Counted from the stretch's first letter, positions 43,731 through 53,429 are shown. The stretch: DNA of 64,000 nucleotides from Lachnospiraceae bacterium Marseille-Q4251 (GCA_018223435.1 JAGTTO010000001.1:1364001-1428000); one strand, 5' to 3'. The notes: generated by a model from the sequence alone, not told the origin. Translations and numbers: made by a program.

Positions 43731-46042
43731 TAACATTCCCCTTTGAGGGAAAACATCTTCGTATCGCCCATCCGCATCTCCAGCTCGATACTGGTCACGT
43801 TATGGCCGTAATACTGTTTTTCGTAAACCTCGTAGGGACTCACCGGCTCTTTGAAATAGAGGGTGTGTTTTCCTTTATAGGCTGCGTGAATCGTCACAAA
43901 GTTCTGGTTAGAGTAGAGGACGTCGTCGTCCTTATTGTAGAGGTGGCAGCCTGCATACTCTGCCAAGGAAGCCAGCAGCTCGGAGCGGAGAATCTGAGGC
44001 GCACAGTAGACGCTGGTCCAGCCATCCATCTCCTTCAGACCGTAGGCCGGAACTCCCATCTCACAGTAAGTTCCGAGAATTGTTGCCTCCGGATCGTCAA
44101 TATAGAAGCCCGGATTCATGTAAGGCGGAAGAATCACATTTTCCAGCCAGACATTGCTGTGAACGTCCCGGTCAATGTATCCGTAGCGCCGGTCCTCCAC
44201 CGCATAGCGCACGGCCGGATGGTCGAGGTTCGTCACCTTAAACCGCGGAGAGCAGGTGTGGTCGAAGCGGCCCACCTTGAAGCCTGTGAGCTCCTGGATA
44301 TTCTCATTTGCCATCACCTGATCCCGGTCCGGATTGATGAAGCCCGGAGCGTAGAGCCAGAGCACCACGGCATGGTTTTTCTTTGCCTTCTGAATGATGA
44401 TCTCCCGCTCCTTGTCGCTGATATCGAAAAGGTTCATCATCACATAGAATTTATAGTCCGGCATATCTTCTCTTCCCATATCGTCATGGAAATAGTAGTC
44501 CACCGAAGCGCCGATCCGCGGAAGATCCGAGGTCCGGTAATAATCCAGCATCAGTGTGTTTGTATACATGGACACCGTATGGCAGCTTTCCTGATCGTAG
44601 ATGAACGCGATCTCGTTTTTCTTTTCCCGGTTCAGGCTGTAGGCAAACTCGGCAATCTCTTCCTGACGTTTGAAAAGTTTATAAATCTCCGAATGCATAT
44701 ATCTTCCGCCGGTCTCGTGCTGGTCAAACCACCAGGCGTAAATGTCATCCGTCAGCACCCGAGAGAAGTCTCTTTTCAGCGTTACGATACTGTCACGCAC
44801 GTCATAGAGTCCCATGGCATCCCGATAAAAAGTATCTTCAAGATGGGTCCGGCTATCCTCCTCCGCCACGAACATCTCGCCGCGGAGCCGGAAGGAATCC
44901 TGCATCTCACGCTGAGCCACGCTGCCGCCGGGCTCCCGGTTGTTGTAAACGCCCGGAGCCGCCAGGAAATCCACAGCTCCACAGTCCAGAATCGGCAGAG
45001 TAGCCGTGGCCGTCGTGCTGTTGAAGAAATCCGTACAGCCATAGGAACCGTAGAAGGCTCCCACGATTTTTCCCTGATAGCGCTCTTTTAAGACCTTTGC
45101 GAAAAAGATAATCGCTTCCGCCGTGGCCTGATGGATGGCATCGTAGAAATCCGCCACATAACGGTAATCCTCAATATTCAGGAACACACCCAGATTGGCG
45201 GCCTTTTTCTCATTCATATCGATGCTTTTTCCCACGATCCGGTTCGCGCTCTCGTAATATTTCATGGCATCCATGATGCCCTCTTCCACATAAATGTAGA
45301 ACTGCTCGTCAATCTCTGGAATAATGGGATTTTCAAAGGAGGCATCCTCCTTTTTCCAGGCCTTCCGAAGCTTTTCCTCAGTTCCATAGCGGCCCCGCAG
45401 GAATTTTCCATAAGCCTTCCGAAAAGCCGGGGAGAAATCGCCGTATTTTCCTTTGGCCCGGTCGCAGATGCTGTTCACCGGATACCACTCGGAAGTGCCG
45501 CCTGCCGCCAGAAAGTAACCGATCACACGGTCCTTAAACCAGAGCGTATCCACCTTGTCGCAGAACTCCTTCAATGCTTCCCGGGCGTCGTGCTGCCATT
45601 TTTCTGAAGCAAACACATACATGCCCGGAACATCGTCCTTATGTACCTCCGACATGAGAATGGAGGGCTCGTGACTTCCATCCTGATAGGTAATCAGCTC
45701 ATCAGGATTCTCTTCCATCCAGTCTACCGGTGGATGAAGGCCGATCCGGACGATGATGTAGGCGTCAGGCACTTCCTTTAAGAGAACCTCCGCATTATGG
45801 ATGAACGCTTCCATTCCGCTGGGCTCGTGCTGTTTTTCCCCGTTTTCGTCCACATAGTCTTTTCCCGGCCGGAGCCATTCCGTATTGGTCATCAGGAAAA
45901 AGACCTTCATGCCTGACTGCCCTAAATCATGGATATAATCCGGCTTATTAAACCGCACAGTCATGGCCATGGGCGGATGAGTTTTTCCATCGATCACCAG
46001 GGCCGGACTTCCGTTTACTTTTTTTACCTCTGCATAGCTCAT
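43730..46042 (-). CDS. Glycoside hydrolase of clan GH-A type (GH42-like), specificity unknown
   Basis: A 770-residue protein without a signal peptide, so cytosolic. The N-terminal barrel has TVRFNKPDYIHDLGQSGMKV, a candidate acid/base Glu in FLAAGGTSEWYP after strand 4 and a candidate nucleophile Glu in MFVAEEDSRTH near strand 7. A second domain (about 480-640; YKFYVMMNLFDISD, HAVVLWLYAPGF) resembles the trimerisation domain of GH42 beta-galactosidases. A small beta domain ends the chain. It begins 21 bp after the permease gene, as last gene of the uptake operon, so it probably cleaves the imported oligosaccharide. Family placement is tentative. Confidence 0.75.
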   Translation of the reverse strand: MSYAEVKKVNGSPALVIDGKTHPPMAMTVRFNKPDYIHDLGQSGMKVFFLMTNTEWLRPGKDYVDENGEKQHEPSGMEAFIHNAEVLLKEVPDAYIIVRIGLHPPVDWMEENPDELITYQDGSHEPSILMSEVHKDDVPGMYVFASEKWQHDAREALKEFCDKVDTLWFKDRVIGYFLAAGGTSEWYPVNSICDRAKGKYGDFSPAFRKAYGKFLRGRYGTEEKLRKAWKKEDASFENPIIPEIDEQFYIYVEEGIMDAMKYYESANRIVGKSIDMNEKKAANLGVFLNIEDYRYVADFYDAIHQATAEAIIFFAKVLKERYQGKIVGAFYGSYGCTDFFNSTTATATLPILDCGAVDFLAAPGVYNNREPGGSVAQREMQDSFRLRGEMFVAEEDSRTHLEDTFYRDAMGLYDVRDSIVTLKRDFSRVLTDDIYAWWFDQHETGGRYMHSEIYKLFKRQEEIAEFAYSLNREKKNEIAFIYDQESCHTVSMYTNTLMLDYYRTSDLPRIGASVDYYFHDDMGREDMPDYKFYVMMNLFDISDKEREIIIQKAKKNHAVVLWLYAPGFINPDRDQVMANENIQELTGFKVGRFDHTCSPRFKVTNLDHPAVRYAVEDRRYGYIDRDVHSNVWLENVILPPYMNPGFYIDDPEATILGTYCEMGVPAYGLKEMDGWTSVYCAPQILRSELLASLAEYAGCHLYNKDDDVLYSNQNFVTIHAAYKGKHTLYFKEPVSPYEVYEKQYYGHNVTSIELEMRMGDTKMFSLKGEC

Positions 46043-46063
46043 CTGAAAACAGGCTCCTTTCCG

Positions 46064-46954
46064 TTACTCTTTTACAGATCCCACGGTGATACCTTTTACA
46101 AAGAACTTCTGAAGGAAGGGATAAACCACCAGAATCGGGATGATGGAGATAAAGAGCTGGGCGCTTCGCACAGTCTTCTCACTTAAGGAGGAAAGAAGGG
46201 CCAGCTGCTCCGGCGTCATGTTTGTCATGGTCTGGTTGTTGTTGATGATCTGAGTGGCCAGATAGGTTGCCATCGGGTAGTTGTTCGGGTTATTCATGTA
46301 GAACATGCCGTCAAACCAGGAATTCCAGTGGCCAATCATTGAGAACAGAAGCAGGGAAGCCAGGGAGGGCTTGGACATCGGCAGGATTACGCGGAACAGC
46401 GTCTGCCAGTGGTTGGCTCCATCCACAAAAGCCGCTTCCTCAACGGACCTCGGTAAACCCCTGATAAAGTTCATCATAATGATAACGTTCCAGATATTCA
46501 TGGCGCAGGGCAGAACCAGTACCCAGAAAGTATTCAGAAGATGCAGGTTCTTGATGACCATATAGGTCGGGATCAGGCCGCCGCCTAGGAACATCGTGAT
46601 GGCAAAATAGATCATATAGGCTGTTCTTCCGCGGAACTGAGACGTCGGACGGGCAAGCGGATAAGCGGTCAGCACGATGAGAATCATGTTGAAAGCCGTA
46701 CCGACAACAACTCTTCCTCCGGAGATGGCCACAGAATGGAAGAAATCTTTTTTCTTGATCAGGTACTCATAAGCGGCAAGTGAAAAATCCACCGGGAAAA
46801 AGGTTACGCGGCCTGCCATGGCAGCGGTGCTGTCGCTTAAGGACATGGCGAACACATGAAGAATCGGGAAAATACAGGACAGCGTTACCAGCGTCAGAAT
46901 AATGGTATTAAAAACCTGATACACATAGTAAGATTTTGAATGTTTGATTTTCAT
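46064..46954 (-). CDS. Carbohydrate ABC transporter permease (YtcP/LplC type)
   Basis: A 296-residue permease with six predicted helices and the EAA loop EEAAFVDGANHWQTLFRVILPMSKP. The LplC/YtcP subgroup is indicated by MSLSDSTAAMAGRVTFFPVDFSL. It pairs with the permease encoded 14 bp upstream. These transporters take up complex oligosaccharides; no ATPase gene is here, so a shared MsmX-type ATPase is likely. Confidence 0.9.
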   Translation of the reverse strand: MKIKHSKSYYVYQVFNTIILTLVTLSCIFPILHVFAMSLSDSTAAMAGRVTFFPVDFSLAAYEYLIKKKDFFHSVAISGGRVVVGTAFNMILIVLTAYPLARPTSQFRGRTAYMIYFAITMFLGGGLIPTYMVIKNLHLLNTFWVLVLPCAMNIWNVIIMMNFIRGLPRSVEEAAFVDGANHWQTLFRVILPMSKPSLASLLLFSMIGHWNSWFDGMFYMNNPNNYPMATYLATQIINNNQTMTNMTPEQLALLSSLSEKTVRSAQLFISIIPILVVYPFLQKFFVKGITVGSVKE

Positions 46955-46968
46955 CTGTCACACCTCCT

Positions 46969-47889
46969 TTAAAATACCCGGTAATCACTCTTCTTATAGA
47001 GAATCCAGTAGCTGGTTCCCACAAAGAGAAGGGAGATCACGGATTTGAAAAGTCCCATGGCTGCTGCTGCAGAATACTGATGGCTCACCATACCGAGACG
47101 GTAAACCAGCGTATCGAGAATATCTACAGTCTTCTCTACAGTCGGGTTGTACATGATCAGGATCTGCTCGAAACCGGCGTTCAGGATGCCGCCAAGACCA
47201 AGCACGGTGAGAACTGCCACCATGGGCATGATACCCGGCAGGGTCACATGAAGCATCTGTTTCCAGCGTCCGGCTCCGTCCACCTGAGCGGCCTCGTGGA
47301 GCGTCGGATCCACGTTGGTGATGGCTGCCAGAAGAAGTACGGTATTATATCCCATGCCTTTCCACACATCGGAACCGATGACGATGGTCCGGAAATATTT
47401 GTTGCTTACGAGGAAGGCGATCGGTTCCATTCCAAAAAGACTTTCCAGTACGTTGTTGATTACGCCGTCGTAGGCGAAGATCTCCAGCACCATTCCTGCG
47501 AGAATTGCCCAGGAGAAAAAGTACGGAATGAAGACGATGGTCTGAACGGAACGTTTGAACCAGCTCTTGGTCACTTCGTTCAGCATCAGAGATAAAACAA
47601 GGGGAACAAAAATACTCAGGGTAATCTTAAAAAATGCAATGATGATCGTATTTACAAAGGCCTGACGAAAACTCGGCATCGTAAAAATATAGTGAAACTG
47701 TTTCAAACCCACGAATGTAGATTTCCGGAAACCCAGCAGGGGTTTGAAATCCTGGAAGGCCATAATCAGACCACCGATGGGCAGATAGCAGAACAGTGCA
47801 GTAAAAATCACTGCGGGAAGCAGCATCAGATGAAGCTCCCTTGTTCGGTATAGGCTCTTTTTTCTTTTCTTTGGCTTATTGCTTTCCAT
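46969..47889 (-). CDS. Carbohydrate ABC transporter permease (YteP/LplB type)
   Basis: A 306-residue permease with six predicted helices. YteP/LplB features are LHLMLLPAVIFTALFCYLPIGGLIMAFQDFKP and the EAA loop LHEAAQVDGAGRWKQMLHVTLPG. It is separated from the binding-protein gene by a large hairpin (47922-47999) that may set the expression ratio. Confidence 0.9.
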   Translation of the reverse strand: MESNKPKKRKKSLYRTRELHLMLLPAVIFTALFCYLPIGGLIMAFQDFKPLLGFRKSTFVGLKQFHYIFTMPSFRQAFVNTIIIAFFKITLSIFVPLVLSLMLNEVTKSWFKRSVQTIVFIPYFFSWAILAGMVLEIFAYDGVINNVLESLFGMEPIAFLVSNKYFRTIVIGSDVWKGMGYNTVLLLAAITNVDPTLHEAAQVDGAGRWKQMLHVTLPGIMPMVAVLTVLGLGGILNAGFEQILIMYNPTVEKTVDILDTLVYRLGMVSHQYSAAAAMGLFKSVISLLFVGTSYWILYKKSDYRVF

Positions 47890-47921
47890 AAAAAACGCTC
47901 TCCTCTCTTTTCAAAAGAAAA

Positions 47922-47999
47922 TGCCATATTTTACAGGCATTTCCGGCGGATATTTTTCAGTCAATATCGGCAGATCCGGCATATCTGTAAAATATGGCA
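47922..47999 (-). terminator. Large hairpin between binding-protein and permease genes
   Basis: Two perfect 15-bp arms (TGCCATATTTTACAG and its complement) enclose a further GC-rich hairpin; TTTTCTTTT follows on the minus strand. It could be a partial terminator or an mRNA stabiliser that keeps binding-protein expression above that of the permeases. Confidence 0.65.
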
Positions 48000-48023
48000 A
48001 TTTTTCTGAAACTCACTTATTTT

Positions 48024-49718
48024 TTATTTCTCGCTCTGATACCACTCATTTACTTCTGCCGAAATTTCATCGCCGCCCTGAGCTTTCCACTGCTCAACAA
48101 AGGTATCAAAGTAATCTACGGGAGACTCGCCCATGATAATAGCCAGGAAAGTATTGTCACGGAGTTTGTTCAGTTCGGACTGTCTGGAAATCATAGCCGG
48201 TGTAGTAGTATATACCTCATCGTAGATGATATCTGCGGTTTCCACCGTCTTGATCATGTTTGCAACACCACCATCCGGAGCCAGACGGCTGAAGTAAGTA
48301 CCCCAGGCAACTCCGTCATCCGGATTCTCTTTATAGTTCAGGTAAGATGCCCATGCACCCCAGAACTCCTCATTACCAGCTGCATCTTCTTCCGTGATTT
48401 CTGTTTTTCCTTCATCAATCAGTTTATTAATGGTCTCGTAATTTATTCTCAGAGAAGTTGGAGAATAAATACGGTACGGAAGCCAGGTATATACATAGCT
48501 GTGCCATTCGGTCTTCTCTTCTTCAGTCATAGCGTTCTGTACGTCAGGGTTGCTGTTCTCTGTGCAGTATTTCCAGGACCAGTACATCATTTTGAAGATT
48601 GCTTCCGGGTTCTTGCAGTCGCGTCCGGCTACTACGAAGGTACTTACCGGATAACGGTCAAGCATGATAGTCGGCTGCTCGCCATCTACGGAAAGGTTCG
48701 GTCCAACTACCCAGTTTGCTTCCGGGTGCTCTACTTTGTTGCTGTTCAGCGGCCAGTTCGGAATCCACCAGGAACCGGGAACGATGGCATATTTGCCGGC
48801 TACGATATCGTTTACAACGGGTGAATCTGCTGCCCAGATATCATAAGCTGCAAAGTCTTTCTGGAAGTAGCCTTTGTTGTACCACTCGTTCAGTTTGGTA
48901 AGAGTGGTCTTGATTCCCTCGTCGATACCGGCGTACTGTAAAGTACCGTCTTTGTCATACCAGCCGGAGTTCCAGGTCTCATATGCATGGAAGAACGGGG
49001 TGAAATCGCCAAGCTGAGCATCCATGTAGTTCTTGCAGGCCGGAAGTATGGGACCTCCAACCTCACCGTCGCCGTCGTAATCGGTCTCCATCAGTTTGTC
49101 GCAGAGAGCCTCAAACTCATCGATGGTCTTCGGAAGCTGATCCACAGAAGTGATTCCTACGCTCTCCAGCTGTGTCATGTTGTAGTACATCTGGGAAGTT
49201 GCCTGAGCGGGATCGGTTCCCATCGGAAGACCGTACACGCTGCCATCCTTGGTTCCTACATTCAGGAAATTTCCGTCATAGTTGAAAATGTTATCCAGTG
49301 CATCACATTTATAGGTCTCATAAGCCTCTGTCAGATCTGCAAGACCGCCCTGGCTGGCCAGATCCTCAAAATCGTTCGGGCCTACCATAAATACGTCGGG
49401 CAGGTTTCCTGCTGCAAGCTCTGCACCGAATTTCTCATCGTACTGATCTGCGTTTACGATCCAGTCATAGATCAGGTTAATGTTCAGATCCTCTTTCAGT
49501 TTCTTAACTGCGGTGGAAGTCTCCGGTGTACAGTCGGTCGGGGTCAGCGGATCCTCGGACTCACGATACTGTAATACTACATGGATGTCTACCGGTTCCT
49601 CATAGGGCTCGAGAAGAAGGTCTTCTACACTTTTCCCCTCGGATGCAGCTGCCGGTACGACCAGGCATCCAGCTGCCATCATTGCTGACAACAGAACTGA
49701 GATTGTTTTCTTTTTCAT
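48024..49718 (-). CDS. Extracellular solute-binding protein, YtcQ/LipO type
   Basis: The start at 49718 (MKKKTISVLLSAMMAAG) has AAGGAGG 8 bases upstream; the longer frame has none. The 564-residue product has a signal peptide. A Cys occurs at residue 18 (MAAGC), but the lipobox is weak, so lipid anchoring is uncertain. The rest matches large family 1 sugar-binding proteins (VFMVGPNDFEDLASQGGL, WWIPNWPLNSN). It captures an oligosaccharide for the two permeases. Its weak -35 suggests activator-dependent expression by the adjacent YesN-type regulator. Confidence 0.88.
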   Translation of the reverse strand: MKKKTISVLLSAMMAAGCLVVPAAASEGKSVEDLLLEPYEEPVDIHVVLQYRESEDPLTPTDCTPETSTAVKKLKEDLNINLIYDWIVNADQYDEKFGAELAAGNLPDVFMVGPNDFEDLASQGGLADLTEAYETYKCDALDNIFNYDGNFLNVGTKDGSVYGLPMGTDPAQATSQMYYNMTQLESVGITSVDQLPKTIDEFEALCDKLMETDYDGDGEVGGPILPACKNYMDAQLGDFTPFFHAYETWNSGWYDKDGTLQYAGIDEGIKTTLTKLNEWYNKGYFQKDFAAYDIWAADSPVVNDIVAGKYAIVPGSWWIPNWPLNSNKVEHPEANWVVGPNLSVDGEQPTIMLDRYPVSTFVVAGRDCKNPEAIFKMMYWSWKYCTENSNPDVQNAMTEEEKTEWHSYVYTWLPYRIYSPTSLRINYETINKLIDEGKTEITEEDAAGNEEFWGAWASYLNYKENPDDGVAWGTYFSRLAPDGGVANMIKTVETADIIYDEVYTTTPAMISRQSELNKLRDNTFLAIIMGESPVDYFDTFVEQWKAQGGDEISAEVNEWYQSEK

Positions 49719-49766
49719 ACTCTTTTCCTCCTTGTTCTTGTTTTCACTCCTTTTGTTGATGAACCT

Positions 49767-49795
49767 ATTATAAATTTCTTTCCGCTTCAAACCCA
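49767..49795 (-). promoter_or_regulatory. Candidate activated promoter of the uptake operon
   Basis: TATAAT at 49767-49772 on the minus strand has no good -35 box at the expected distance (AACCCA on the plus strand). This fits a promoter that needs an AraC-type activator. Confidence 0.45.
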
Positions 49796-49810
49796 GAGTC
49801 ATTTGTATCT

Positions 49811-49864
49811 AAAAAGGGGAGAATCATATTTTGTTTATTTTGCAAATACGATTGTCCCCTTTTT
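49811..49864 (-). terminator. Terminator of the two-component gene pair
   Basis: A stem with AAAAAGGGGA.AATC / GATT.TCCCCTTTTT arms lies between the response regulator stop and the binding-protein gene, with T-rich 3' arm on the minus strand. Confidence 0.75.
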
Positions 49865-49915
49865 AAAATACCATTATCCTGTTTAACTAATTTTCTATGT
49901 AAATTTTCTGTTTTT

Positions 49916-51268
49916 TTAGCACTTTTCACGAAACTGTTTTGGGGTAACTCCGGTCCGTTCCCGGAAAACTCTACGAAAATAGTGTTCATCCACATAGCCT
50001 ACCTGGCTGGCGATCCAGTAAATCGGCTGTTTTGTCTCCGTCAGATACCTTTTTGCCGTCTCGATCCGCATATCGTTCAGATAGGTGACAAAAGTCTTTC
50101 CCGTCACGTCCTTGAAATTTCTGGAAAAATAGCTCTTGCTCATTCCTGTGAGCCGTAAAAGTTCTTCCAGCGTGATCTCCCGGTCCATATGTTCCCGGAT
50201 GTAATTCATGGCCTGATGAATCGCCTGGATGCTCTCCAGCTCTTCCCGGTCTTCGCCGACCCGCTCCAGCACTTTTTTCCGGATCTCGTCAAACCAGCCC
50301 TTCCACTCGTACCACCAGCGGAAGGAGCCCACTTCCTCGAAATACCGGCTGAAATCCTTTCCTGAAAATTCACACCAGTGGAGGTTGAAGTGATAAAAGG
50401 CCGCCACCCGTTCCTCGTTATTCAGGGCCGCATGACGGATAATCTCCAGCGTCTCCTCATAGACCTTCTGCACCAGCATAAATTCCATCTTCATGGAGAG
50501 TTCCAGCACTGTCTTTCTGGACTCGCCCGGCTGCGTGTTCACAAGCTCCGGATAGCGGTACTCATAGACCATTCTTCCGGGCTCCCTGTCCTGAAAAAGT
50601 TTTTCCTTCACGGTTCCTTTTAAGAGATCCTCCAGCTGGCTGTAAGCGATGCCTTTTACCTCCGTCAAACAGATCAGCGAACTTTGTTCGGCCTCCGGTG
50701 CCTTTAAAAATTCGTCTGTCTGTACCCCTTCCTGAAGGAGAAGATGCCGGTCATCCAGTTTTTCAAAGCCAACGCCCGCTTTTTTTAAAAGACCTGCAAA
50801 GGCTTTTCCCTGTTTTTTATCCGGCGCTTCCCAAATGGAAATCTCCTCAGGCCCTACCCGCCGCTCGCTCAGCTGCGTATAGCGCACAGTCTCCCGATAG
50901 CGCTCCCGGATGCTCTCCATGAAAGCGTCCACATTTTCCCCTTCGATCTGGGCCTTGGTGATGTAATCCAGAATGCCTACCCGGAGACTCTGCTGAATCA
51001 GCTCAAATTCCTGATGCATGGTCAGCACCACAATCTGAATCTCTGGCCGGACCTTTTTCACTTCCTGGAGAAACGGCACACCGGAAAGTCCCGGCATCTC
51101 AAGATCCGAAAAAAGGAGGTCTACCTCTTCTCTTTTCAGAAATTCCAGCGTCTCCTGGGAGTTTCCGGAATCGCCAACCACTTCCATCCCGTATTTTTCC
51201 CAGTCGATCAGTCCGATGATGCCTCTGCGCACCAGCTTCTCGTCATCTACCACAAATACTCGTATCAT
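49916..51268 (-). CDS. YesN-type response regulator with AraC domain
   Basis: A 450-residue protein. The receiver domain (1-120) has the acidic pair Asp8-Asp9 and phospho-acceptor Asp55 in LLFSDLEMPG. A long middle region follows, then an AraC-type double helix-turn-helix (about 345-450; ITLEELLRLTGMSKSYFSRNFK and IASQVGYVDEHYFRRVF). It probably activates the transporter-glycosidase operon directly downstream. Its start overlaps the kinase stop by 4 bases. Confidence 0.92.
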   Translation of the reverse strand: MIRVFVVDDEKLVRRGIIGLIDWEKYGMEVVGDSGNSQETLEFLKREEVDLLFSDLEMPGLSGVPFLQEVKKVRPEIQIVVLTMHQEFELIQQSLRVGILDYITKAQIEGENVDAFMESIRERYRETVRYTQLSERRVGPEEISIWEAPDKKQGKAFAGLLKKAGVGFEKLDDRHLLLQEGVQTDEFLKAPEAEQSSLICLTEVKGIAYSQLEDLLKGTVKEKLFQDREPGRMVYEYRYPELVNTQPGESRKTVLELSMKMEFMLVQKVYEETLEIIRHAALNNEERVAAFYHFNLHWCEFSGKDFSRYFEEVGSFRWWYEWKGWFDEIRKKVLERVGEDREELESIQAIHQAMNYIREHMDREITLEELLRLTGMSKSYFSRNFKDVTGKTFVTYLNDMRIETAKRYLTETKQPIYWIASQVGYVDEHYFRRVFRERTGVTPKQFREKC

Positions 51269-53022
51269 TTCCGCGAAACCTCCCCTATCTTTATGCTGCT
51301 TTCTCCCAAAACGACCTCCACCGGATCAAAAGGAATACAGATCTCCACCACGTTCATGCCGTCCTCCGTCCGCTCCGCCTTCAGCTCGAAATTGTCCCCA
51401 AAGCGGTTTTCCAGCATCCGGGCCACATACTGAAGGCCGATGCCGTTGGAGGAAACGTCCGTCTTCTGGACCAGCACATCCTTGATCTTCTCCGGATCGA
51501 TGGGCTTTCCTGTATTTTTCACCAGGATTGCCACCTTTCCGTTGGCCAGAAGTTCCACCTCCACGCCAACTTTTCCATCGTCAGCACCGCTGTGAAGGAT
51601 CGCATTTTCCACGATGGGCTGAAGGATGAAGCGAGGCATGTCCGCCTGTAGAATTTCCGGATGCTGTCCCTCGTCGATGTAAAATTCCAGATCGTATTTC
51701 ATCTGCTGAAGCGTGATGTAGGAGCGTACGGCCTCCAGCTCACTTTTCAGCGTGGTCTCCCGGGTTTTTGACATATTATAAAGAAGAAGTTTGTTCAGGG
51801 CCGTGATAAAATGAACCATCTCCCGGTCCTTTTTTCCCGCCGCATACCATTTCAACGTATCCAGCGTGTTGTAGAGAAAATGAGGATTGATCTTGCCGAG
51901 AACGGACTTGATCTCCGCCTCCGATCGCTTTTTCTCCTCGTCCTGCACCTTGTTTAACAGGACCAGAATGTTATTTTTCAGCTTATGCAGAAGCGCCACG
52001 TTCTCATCAAATTCCTGAATGTTCATCTCCTCGATCCTCGTTTCAATGTCCTCGTCGGCTACGATCTGATGGAGCTTTTTTTCAAATTTCGTGAAGGGCC
52101 GGTAAATGCTCTGCCACTGTAAAATAGAAACTAAAATACAGAAGGCTATCAATGCCAGGGTCAGAAGGCTCAGATTCAGGGCCATGACATAGACCTGCTG
52201 GTAATATTCCTTTGTCGGAACCAGGAGACGGATTTTCCAGTCTCCTGTCTGGGTCGCCTCAAAAGCCTGATACTCATCCATCGGAAGCTCTTTTGCCGTG
52301 GAGAGTTCCTCCAGATTTTCCAGATCAGAACGGTACATCAGCTGACCGTCACTGGATTCTATGAGGAAAATCGGATTCATGCCGAGTACCGCTTCCGGGA
52401 TCAGTTTCTGAAAATACTTATATCCAGACTCCACATAAATATAAATGTCGCCCTTGTCGCGCTCACCCTTATAAGTCCGAAGAAGCGAAAAACACGGATA
52501 GGCCGCCACCTTGGAATCCGTCATATGAGGCCCGTAAAAAGTCATATCCCGCCACTGGCACAGAAAATTTTTCTCATCCGGCAGAGTTCCCTTTGCCAGT
52601 GAAGAACTGTTGATCTTAATAACATTGGTCGTCCCTTTAGGTACATAAAGATAAGTAATATTCGCAATCAGCGGATTTGCCACCTCATAATTGGCAATCT
52701 GATCTCTCATATATGACAGCAGTTCCGCCCGCGCCACGGAACTTGTCTCGTCAAAATATAAATGAAGATCCTTCCCCACCGTACTGTCCGCCTGCAAAAG
52801 CCAGGAGACAGAGTTCATATTGTTCATCAGTGCCGTCAGATCCTCCGACACCTGACTTAAGTCGTTCTCCACTCCCTGCCGTACCGTTTCCTTGTTGATC
52901 TGGTAAGTATGCGCCAGCATCATAGCCTCCACAATCAGCAGCGGAACCAAAACGCCCCCGAACCAGACCTTGATGATCCTCCGCGCAAAAGATTTCGGCA
53001 GACGATTTCTCTTTCTCTCCAT
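51265..53022 (-). CDS. YesM-type sensor histidine kinase
   Basis: The start at 53022 (MERKRNRLPK) has GGGGGA 6 bases upstream. The 585-residue product has a membrane helix near residues 20-42, a large extracellular sensor domain, a second helix near 280-305, a HAMP-type linker and the His_kinase/HATPase region. The phospho-acceptor His lies in LGKINPHFLYNTLDTLKWY; the ATP site includes PIVENAILHSGA and GIGLQYVARML. It senses an extracellular signal, probably a sugar or the loaded binding protein, and controls the paired regulator. Confidence 0.9.
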   Translation of the reverse strand: MERKRNRLPKSFARRIIKVWFGGVLVPLLIVEAMMLAHTYQINKETVRQGVENDLSQVSEDLTALMNNMNSVSWLLQADSTVGKDLHLYFDETSSVARAELLSYMRDQIANYEVANPLIANITYLYVPKGTTNVIKINSSSLAKGTLPDEKNFLCQWRDMTFYGPHMTDSKVAAYPCFSLLRTYKGERDKGDIYIYVESGYKYFQKLIPEAVLGMNPIFLIESSDGQLMYRSDLENLEELSTAKELPMDEYQAFEATQTGDWKIRLLVPTKEYYQQVYVMALNLSLLTLALIAFCILVSILQWQSIYRPFTKFEKKLHQIVADEDIETRIEEMNIQEFDENVALLHKLKNNILVLLNKVQDEEKKRSEAEIKSVLGKINPHFLYNTLDTLKWYAAGKKDREMVHFITALNKLLLYNMSKTRETTLKSELEAVRSYITLQQMKYDLEFYIDEGQHPEILQADMPRFILQPIVENAILHSGADDGKVGVEVELLANGKVAILVKNTGKPIDPEKIKDVLVQKTDVSSNGIGLQYVARMLENRFGDNFELKAERTEDGMNVVEICIPFDPVEVVLGESSIKIGEVSRK

Positions 53023-53163
53023 TTCCCATCCCCCTCTTTTCATCCATTTTACTCATTTTTCAGAAAGATGGCAAATAGAAAGTAAAGATTTACAAAATAA
53101 TGAGACGTTTAGACAAAACAGCGCCCCGGATTTTTGACGCGGGGCGTACTGCTTCTTCTTAAT

Positions 53164-53301
53164 TTACAACTGAATTTTTGAAAAATTAATAAAAAGATCC
53201 GGATAAATTCCTGCCTTAACCTGATCTGAAAAGGAAAACTCTTCCGTGTTGTCCGTCTCAAAATTGCAGACTGTAATTCTGTTTTTGACAGGATCTACAA
53301 T
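53164..53301 (-). pseudogene. C-terminal remnant of an Uma2-family nuclease gene
   Basis: A 45-codon frame reads IVDPVKNRITVCNFETD...KAGIYPDLFINFSKIQL and then stops. This matches the end of Uma2-type (DUF820) PD-(D/E)XK proteins, where a DP.. strand, an NFE.. strand and a YPDL..NFS ending are usual. An in-frame TAG lies directly upstream and no start codon or binding site exists. The rest of the gene is missing. Confidence 0.6.
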
Positions 53302-53397
53302 CTAGTTCCAATTTACCTTCGCTTTATTTTACCATAGTGCTTTCTAAAGTGCTATTCTAATATATACACAACTTTATTCTAACTTTTTACTCAACAG

Positions 53398-53429
53398 AAA
53401 AACCCCGGAGGTCTTTCGACCTTCGGGGT
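53398..53429 (-). terminator. Terminator of the str operon (after tuf)
   Basis: A stem ACCCCG.AGGTC / GACCT.CGGGGT with a GAAA loop is followed by TTTT on the minus strand. Confidence 0.9.

Noticed and set aside
43691..45091. 466-codon open frame on the plus strand
   Set aside because: Antisense to the glycosidase gene, which has a full set of family motifs and a proper start.
48024..49802. Longer start and lipoprotein status for the solute-binding protein
   Set aside because: The upstream extension lacks a binding site and precedes the signal peptide. The MAAGC sequence is a poor lipobox, so lipid anchoring was not claimed.
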